Shown here: piece after piece, positions 58,145 to 64,000 of the stretch
Layout of the letters: each line of letters begins with the position of its first letter
Position numbering within the stretch: position 1 is the stretch's first letter
Assembly: GCA_033782935.1 (NCBI GenBank)
Contig: JAWQEG010002494.1
Span: forward strand, 293,001 to 357,000
DNA: 64,000 bases
DNA from: Petrolisthes cinctipes
Lineage: Eukaryota > Arthropoda > Malacostraca > Decapoda > Porcellanidae
Direction of reading: 5' to 3'
Made by a program: the position numbers and the translations under genes
Notes under the pieces: model-generated
Told to the model about the DNA's origin: nothing
The model's input: the letters and a program-made list of their open reading frames with translations, nothing else
Database searches by the model: none

Positions 58145-58302
58145 AATATATTGCAACAATAAATAGAGGGTGGAAGGTTTCATTGCATAACATGGTAATA
58201 TATTGCAACAATAAATAGAGGGTGGAAGGTTTCATTGCATAACATGGTAATATATTGCAACAATAAATAGAGGGTGGAAGGTTTCATTGCATAACATGGT
58301 AA
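58145..58302. repeat. 52-bp tandem repeat, three copies
   Basis: The unit contains ATATATTGCAACAATAAATAG and TTTCATTGCATAACATGG. Copies are nearly identical and lie inside the Helitron. Confidence 0.9.
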
Positions 58303-59101
58303 TATATTAACAATTTTAGGATACATATAAAGGTTTGGCCACTTTGCAGACTCAAGCTATTCCCTTGAAATTCTTCAACTGTCCCTTTTTCCTTCTCTTT
58401 CCTTCTGGTTGCTCTTCATCTTCTTTATTTTTATTTTCATTTTTTTTTCGTGTTAATGTCCTCCAGGACCAGTATGGCCTTCTTTCTTTCTTCCTCTTCA
58501 TTTACTCAAACTTATTCATTATAATTGAATTGTATTGAACACATGCATATCATACGTAGACATGAACGTCACTCTTTTATCTTCCATTATTCGGAGATAC
58601 TTACTATGTAACTATACGAAGGAAGAGAGCCGGAGGAATGTGTTTTCAACTTGTATAGCCTTTTGTGAACTCCTCACGAGGCAATATTGACAAGGTATAT
58701 ACTGGTAATAATTCATTACACAAACATTTTAAGGAACTTTCATTACCACCAGGTTATTCTTCCTTGCCATGCTACAATTGTCTACCATGACAAAGTTAAA
58801 ATCATAGTGACAACAAAATAATAATCATAAAGTGGGTGGTGCACGAACACAATCTTTAAGGGTTATGGATGTTTTGGTATTGATTATTCCACCTTCTCTT
58901 TATTAGTAACTGGCAGGATAAAAATGACTTACTACATGACTCATATATATATATATTTAATAAACAATTGCTGGCATGTAAATTATACTGTGACATAAAT
59001 TCTATATTAATTTTGTATAATACATCAAATAACACTACTCGATCACTGTTGATGCTTTAGCATTTCAACTCAACCCCTGTTTCCATTTCACTCTGTAATG
59101 A

Positions 59102-59450
59102 TTGGTTCGCCTCATGATCACACGTGGTTCGGGATTCAAGATTCTAGGTGGTTCAACATTGCCAACGCTAACTTATATACGGTACGCGGAAGTGAAGCCA
59201 ACTGTACATAAAAACTTCACATTTCGAAGATTACAATATCCTCTGAAGCTGTCATATGGAATGACTATTAATAAGAGCCAAGGTCAAACCATGACATCTA
59301 TAGGGCTTGATCTATCTGAAAATCCAGTCTTCACACATGGGCAGCTCTATGTTGTACTTTGACGTGTTGGAAATGCAGAGAACATCTATACATTGACTCC
59401 AAACCAAAAGACAAAAAAAAAATTGTGTACACTGAAGTTTTGCAATGAAA
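59102..59450 (+). pseudogene. Helitron Pif1-like helicase, C-terminal remnant
   Basis: The frame contains FRRLQYPLKLSYGMTINKSQ and GQTMTSIGLDLSENPVFTHGQLYVVL, the final helicase motifs of Pif1-type enzymes (the SYAMTINKSQGQT and HGQLYVALSR blocks). A TGA at 59360 takes the place of the Ser codon before RVGNAENIYTLTP, after which the same frame continues. The helicase would unwind DNA during rolling-circle transposition. Only the last tenth or so of the protein remains. Confidence 0.8.
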
Positions 59451-60201
59451 GTTTGACCACAACACAGAAAAGTTTATGCTGTTTACGTTATATACAGGTT
59501 TTTTCAGTACATTCTTTACCTGCCGTACTACGACATCAGCTTAAAAAAACAAAATTTAAGAAAATAAAGAAAATGCGGCGGGTAAACGATTGAGCAAAAA
59601 ACCTTGTACAGTCGCGGTCAATAACAATCATCCACATATGGGTATCTCAAACAATTTATTGTCTAATATTTTCAAGTTCACATATGATGTTATTGTTTTA
59701 AGTAGTGTGTAGCTGCTTGTATTAAATTAAAAGATAGTAGTTAACCTATTTATTGGAAAGATTATCATCTAAGGAACAGAGGGAAGCTGTCAAACTCTTA
59801 TGTGAGTTACCCCTATATGGATGATTATATATGGCTGCGACTCTATGTAAACCATGCTGAAAAAAAATAAAATAAAATTTATTGTTTTTACTCCTCCTTC
59901 TGGCACCGTACCTAACCACTTCAAGTTTGGTTGGACCAGCGAAGCGGGCCGGGTACAGCTAGTTTGAAATAATATAAGGTAAGTCATTTTACGAGCCTGT
60001 AAAACTTATATTTCCATACTGTATTTCATGACTTGGCAGATGTGACGACTTGACTTTTGCCTCTGACTGTACAAGTTTGTTCACTGCACTGATTCCACTG
60101 TTATAGTGTGGAAAGGACAACTATGAACTTTTCTGCTATTTGTTCTGGTTTGAGAAAGTGGTTTGGTTTATTATATTTCATATTCCCATTGGTATAGATT
60201 A

Positions 60202-60350
60202 AGGGACCCAGTTATGTAGTCAGAAATTTGGAGATAAATGAGTCCTTCAAATGTGGCCACCAAACAATATATAATTAAAAGATCTTGTTTCGTGGCATAG
60301 GCAGGAGGAATCAAGAGCCACCAGATCTCAAACACGATTACAGGGTCCCT
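60202..60350 (+). mobile_element. 149-bp MITE, AGGGACCC family, TTA duplication
   Basis: Perfect AGGGACCC/GGGTCCCT ends with TTA on both sides (60199-60201 and 60351-60353). Related copies at 35.1 kb and, deleted and inverted, 26.6 kb. Confidence 0.75.
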
Positions 60351-60583
60351 TTATATACGAGTGCTATCTTGGTATTAAATGTATGACAGAGAACAGCACC
60401 CTGGTGAATACAAAGGAATACAAAGGAAGTACAGGCAACAGGAGGTCCATAGTGACCTTTTACTAGGTTACCTGTTTAACTATGCTAATCTAGACTATGA
60501 GTTGAAGGAAAGGATAGCAAAGGACAAGGCTCCTCCCCACCCACCACTCCCACCGGATAAACCGGTTGTGGTGGGTCTCTCTC

Positions 60584-60790
60584 CTATGTATGTTTGTATA
60601 TGTGTATATGTGTATGTGTGTATGTATATGTGTATATATGCATGTATGTGTGTATATGTATGTATGTATGTGTATATATATTTATGTATGTGTATATATA
60701 TTTATGTATGTGTGTAAGTATATATGTATGTATAGAGAAAGACGTGTATCTACTTTATATTTGTGTGTGTATATATGTATGTATGAAGGC
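60584..60790. repeat. (TATG/TGTA)n repeat
   Basis: Mixed GTATATGTGTAT units, low complexity. Frames reading YVCMYMCIY across it are not genes. Confidence 0.9.
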
Positions 60791-61067
60791 TTTGTATGAG
60801 TCTCGCTCCAACATTTGTGGAGTGTGGACATTCTCATGGCGCTCTGCCTGCATTGTTGTTTGTGTTGTTTTTGCGTTCTTGTTTGTGTGTTGTTGTTTGT
60901 ACATTCTTGTTTGTGTGTTGCTATTTCTGTGGTGTTGCTGGTGTTTTGTCTGTTGTGGTTGTGTGTATTGTTTTGTTGTGATTCTCTGTGTTTAGGTGTG
61001 TGTGTGATTGAGTGTATAGTTGTTCGTGTGCAGTTGTTTGCTTCCCATGTAGGCCTTGCCTGGCCTG

Positions 61068-62100
61068 ATGGAGAGCGTGGATTCCTGCTTGGAGGCCGAC
61101 TTGGTAATGATGGAGGACGACGAGGCTCCAGTTGCAGATCACTGGCCTGAGCTGCCCTCACGCAACCCTCCCCACCTCTCCTCGTCCGATTTCTCGCAGG
61201 ATTCCGATGGTGTGGCCTGTTTGCCTCCGGCTGCCAAGACGGCGAAGGGTGCTCCAGCTGTACACAACGTACCTTCTCTGCCTCACCCTGGTGCTTCTTC
61301 CTTGTATACCCAATCCTTGCCCTCGTCCAAACTTTCTGATTTTGCCCCGAGAAATACCTATGTCTAGCTCTCTTTCCCTGGAAATCCATCTACAGACACA
61401 AAGATGCATTGGTTGTCTGATGTCAACAGCGCATTCCAGTTGTAGCATGAACTGGCTGAAGTCAAGGTGGCTGCCATCACCTACTAGTTTTTCTACATCT
61501 CTAGGAAGCGTCAAAACATCATGGATAGAGTCAATTATGGTGAATTTTTGTCTCTGCCCCTCATTCTTCAAGACTCAACCGAATGGCCCACCTCCAATTG
61601 AGATTTCCTTTGATTTCCTCCCCTGTCTTCCACTGTGTGAGGTGCGGAAACTTCATAATGACTAGCCTTGGTGCTACAAGTGCTGGGGAGTTGGGCATAT
61701 CTCCTAGTACTGTTCTGCCAGGCCGAAGTGTGCATGGTGTGCCGCTGACCATGATTCCAAGACGTGTCCTGTCAGGGGTGAACCATCACGTCCTGTTGCC
61801 TCAACCTCTTAGCCTTCACCTCCTGATGATACGTCTCGATGGAAGTGTCCACGATGCCTTCAGCCAGGGGTTAACGTCTGGCATGGATGTACTCGACGTC
61901 AAGCCCAGGCTCGTGCTTCTACTCTTGTGCCGCCTCCACCACCATCACCTCCCCAGTCTGCTCCTCCTACCAGCCCTGCCTCGCCTTCGGACCTGGCCCT
62001 CTGCAAGTCTGTCACTACCCTCATGGTACGGTGTACGGCTCTCGAGAACTGCTTCTCCACCCTTGAAGCCAGGATTAATGGGCTGGTTGCCATTTAGGCT
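61068..62100 (+). pseudogene. Family A ORF1 (gag-like) with CCHC knuckles
   Basis: The first frame (MESVDSCLEADLVMMEDDEA, acidic) stops at 61365. Further on, in another phase, RCYKCWGVGHIS at about 61669-61705 and CAWCAADHDSKTCPVR at about 61729-61777 are two zinc knuckles, the first broken by TAG. A Pro/Ser-rich segment follows. ORF1 of such elements binds element RNA. The antisense frame of 137 residues at 61158-61571 is a shadow. Confidence 0.65.
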
Positions 62101-62313
62101 GTGAATGACTCCAAACTCTCCACCTTGGTTGAGGCTCAGCAGGCCATCATCTACACTGTCACCACCATTACTGAAAGGATGGATACTGTTGCATCCCTCC
62201 TTGAAAAGCTTTACGAGTCAGTTCATTCTACTGGTCCATCTTCTTCTCCAGGTCGCTCATCTGCCCCCACTCCCCGGACTTCTACCTCCAAACACAGAGT
62301 TTGCTAGTGATTG

Positions 62314-64000
62314 TCAGCTGGATGTCATCTCCTGGAATATATGTGGTATTACCAGTCATGCTAAGCTCACTCAACTAAAGGTCTACGTTTTTGGTCATCA
62401 TGCCAGTGTTATTTTTCTCCAGGAAGCATTTCCAGGATGGCCAACAATTGCTGGGCAAGCTCCTCCCCTCTCAGGTTCTGTGCCAAATGTTCATCTAGTA
62501 AGGAATAGTCTCCTGACTTACATATATAGCTCCTTGCCACTTCGCCTCCTCTGTATCTCATCTGATTCTGACATGACCTTTCAGCTATTTGAGGTTCTAC
62601 CTGGGGATGGAGTACTCCAATTATGTAATGTCTATTCTGCCCAAGCTAGACTTACTCTTGAGGCTCTTTATTCTCAAACAGTGCGTGGTATGGTGTATAT
62701 GGGAGATTTTAATGCTCGACATTCTGACTTGGGTGATGGATCTGGCTCTACTAATCGTAATGGTGTTCGTCTCTTTTTATACATCTGCAAGCAACATCTG
62801 ACATGCTGAGACACTGGCGGTGCCCCTCATTGCCGGGAGGTACTCTGGATTACGTCGTCTCGTGTGGCCTCATAGCATCTCAGGTTCAGTGCTCCTCCAT
62901 GCCAGATTTATTCTCTGATCATGTCGCTCTTCGGTTTCATTATTCTCTACCTGCTGGGTCAAGTGCTTCAGCCACTCGTTTGCGTATTGTTGTGCCCCAT
63001 AAATATTGCCCGACTCACATATTATTTATGGCCCATGTATTCCCTGCATTTCACATATCTTCACCTGAACAGTTGTACTCAGATCTTGTTTCTGCTAATC
63101 ATGACTTTTATAGGCTATCGGTCTCCTGGCCACACCTTCAACATTGCCATAATGTCCACTCCTAGACGCTGGATGCACGTATACAGGAGGCGAAGCAGGA
63201 GGCTTTACGTGATGGCCTTTTGTGACAAGCCAACCCAACCCCTGACCTGCACCATCGTTACTAAATATCTAGGGACGCTTTAGTCACCCTACAGGAGTGT
63301 GCTCACACTGAGTCTTGGTAGCAGTTCATAGACAGCATCAACCAGCAAACAAGTGTGGCTTCTATGTAGCGCCTCATCCATCAGGTTGTTAAAAAGATAC
63401 CAGCCACTGCCCATCATCACACTCCCACCGTCTATGCCCAACACCTTATCGATGTCTGGTCAGAACAATCTACCCCAGCAAGTCTACCCATTCACATATA
63501 AAATCCACTTGCTTCCCGTGCTGCTATCCATCAATTACGTCTAATGTCTGCTCTTTTGCAAGATGATGACAATGATGATGTAGAGCAGATAACCAAGGAG
63601 GAGTTGCACCGTGCTCTCTCTCGGGGTAGAGCTTCTTCTCCTGGTGATGATGGTACAACTTATGCTGTGCTTTGCCTACTTCAACAAGTTCCCGGGAACC
63701 TTCTACTTCGACTGTACAATCTCTGTCTTCGTGATGGTTGTGTACCACTAGCCTGGACCAGCAGTACAATAATACCCATCCCTAATCCCAGCACTGCGAA
63801 GTTCAGGCCTATTTCCCTTACTTCCTGTTTTTGTAAGGTTATGGAGAGAATCTTACTTAATCATCTTGTGTACCGACTGCAGGATCGCCTTTCTCCATGG
63901 CTGTTTGGTTTCCTTTCCCAGCAGAGCACACACCACTGCCTAGTCGACCTGTACTCTTGCCACTCTTGTGAGGTGGCATTCATTGATCTTCGAAGTGCTT
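62314..64000 (+). pseudogene. Family A ORF2: endonuclease and start of RT
   Basis: The endonuclease starts LDVISWNICGI and has FLQEAFPGW (catalytic Glu), VYMGDFNARHSDLGDGSG and, after a break, SDHVALRFHYSLP. Near 62806 TGA replaces the Trp codon seen in copy 1, and about 30 bases later one G is missing from a G run, shifting the frame. TAG replaces another Trp at about 63163. The correct RT frame then shows SPGDDGTTYAVL and FRPISLTSCFCKV followed by MERILLNHLVYRLQDRLSPW up to the window end. Damage differs from that in copy 1, so the two copies decayed independently. Confidence 0.8.

Larger units (their letters stand above)
57393..59962 (+). mobile_element. Helitron, degraded
   Basis: Begins TCTATAAAAGAGAGGCGTCTG after an A, and ends with a small hairpin CCAGC-GAA-GCGGG, then GGGTACAGCTAG, before a T. 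The 5' TC, 3' hairpin plus CTAG, and insertion between A and T are the hallmarks of Helitrons. A Pif1-type helicase C-terminus lies near the 3' end in the matching orientation. The Rep domain and most of the helicase are gone, so the copy is non-autonomous. Confidence 0.8.
60800..64000 (+). mobile_element. Non-LTR retrotransposon family A, copy 2, cut by window edge
   Basis: The plus-strand copy carries a gag-like ORF1 with zinc knuckles, then the endonuclease, the linker and the start of the RT. The window ends inside the RT. The RT start (MERILLNHL) and the following residues match copy 1 closely. Several stops and indels are present. The 5' boundary is somewhere near 60.8-61.0 kb. Confidence 0.85.

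Noticed and set aside
60379..60995. Plus-strand frames rich in YVCMYMC
   Set aside because: Translation of a TATG/TGTA repeat. The first 45 residues (about 60379-60570) are not recognisable as any family.
61158..61571. 137-codon minus-strand frame
   Set aside because: Antisense to the family A ORF1; no domain.

Overview
The window reads as intergenic, repeat-dominated DNA of an arthropod, most likely a decapod crustacean such as a crab or crab-like animal. The evidence is 14 blocks of the arthropod telomere pentamer (TTAGG, read here as CCTAA) at 56.6-57.2 kb, one gustatory-receptor-like 7TM reading frame at 40.6-42.2 kb, very dense microsatellites and minisatellites, and a stack of nested DNA transposons, LTR elements and non-LTR retrotransposons. 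Species cannot be fixed from sequence alone. No rRNA, CRISPR array, operon or prokaryotic gene is visible. No gene here looks fully intact.

Layout. 0-2.4 kb: a 5'-truncated non-LTR retrotransposon (family A, minus strand). 3.2-6.8 kb: a TIR element into which a Ginger-type integrase DNA transposon (4242-6716) inserted with a CCGG target duplication. 7.1-8.7 kb: a probable LTR with a tRNA-Leu-type primer site. 9.2-12.9 kb: a nearly complete CR1-like retrotransposon (PHD finger, endonuclease, reverse transcriptase) with a 2A-like peptide motif. 13.3-14.7 kb: small foldback elements and MITEs. 15.46-24.21 kb: a full-length Ty3/gypsy element whose two 653-bp LTRs look identical although its pol is broken. 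24.4-26.2 kb: a long-TIR element around a 154-bp (TA)n. 26.4-27.2 kb: LTR remnants. 27.7-33.3 kb: a decayed Mutator-like transposase gene split by a 3.8-kb TIR element. 33.6-34.6 kb: a Tc1-like element. 34.8-38.1 kb: hairpins, MITEs and solo LTRs. 40.6-42.2 kb: the chemoreceptor-like gene, broken by a frameshift. 43.1-44.1 kb: a 21-bp minisatellite ending at a solo LTR of the 15-24 kb gypsy family. 48.9-50.2 kb: a TIR element whose arms carry CCAAT and TGACGTCA motifs. 51.1-57.2 kb: a 6-kb satellite block (CT, G-rich, purine-only, C-rich, CA and telomere-like arrays). 57.4-60.0 kb: a Helitron with a Pif1-helicase remnant. 60.8-64.0 kb: a second family A copy on the plus strand, cut by the window edge.

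How the parts relate. Nearly every coding trace belongs to a mobile element, and many elements sit inside others (Ginger in a TIR element, a TIR element in a Mutator-like gene, a solo LTR against a minisatellite). Family A occurs three times, the gypsy LTR family at two loci, a TTA-flanked MITE three times, and a related group of short LTRs about four to five times. I found no convincing undescribed biological system. The most informative signals are the young but coding-dead gypsy insertion, the Ginger element with its exact target duplication, and the damaged chemoreceptor.
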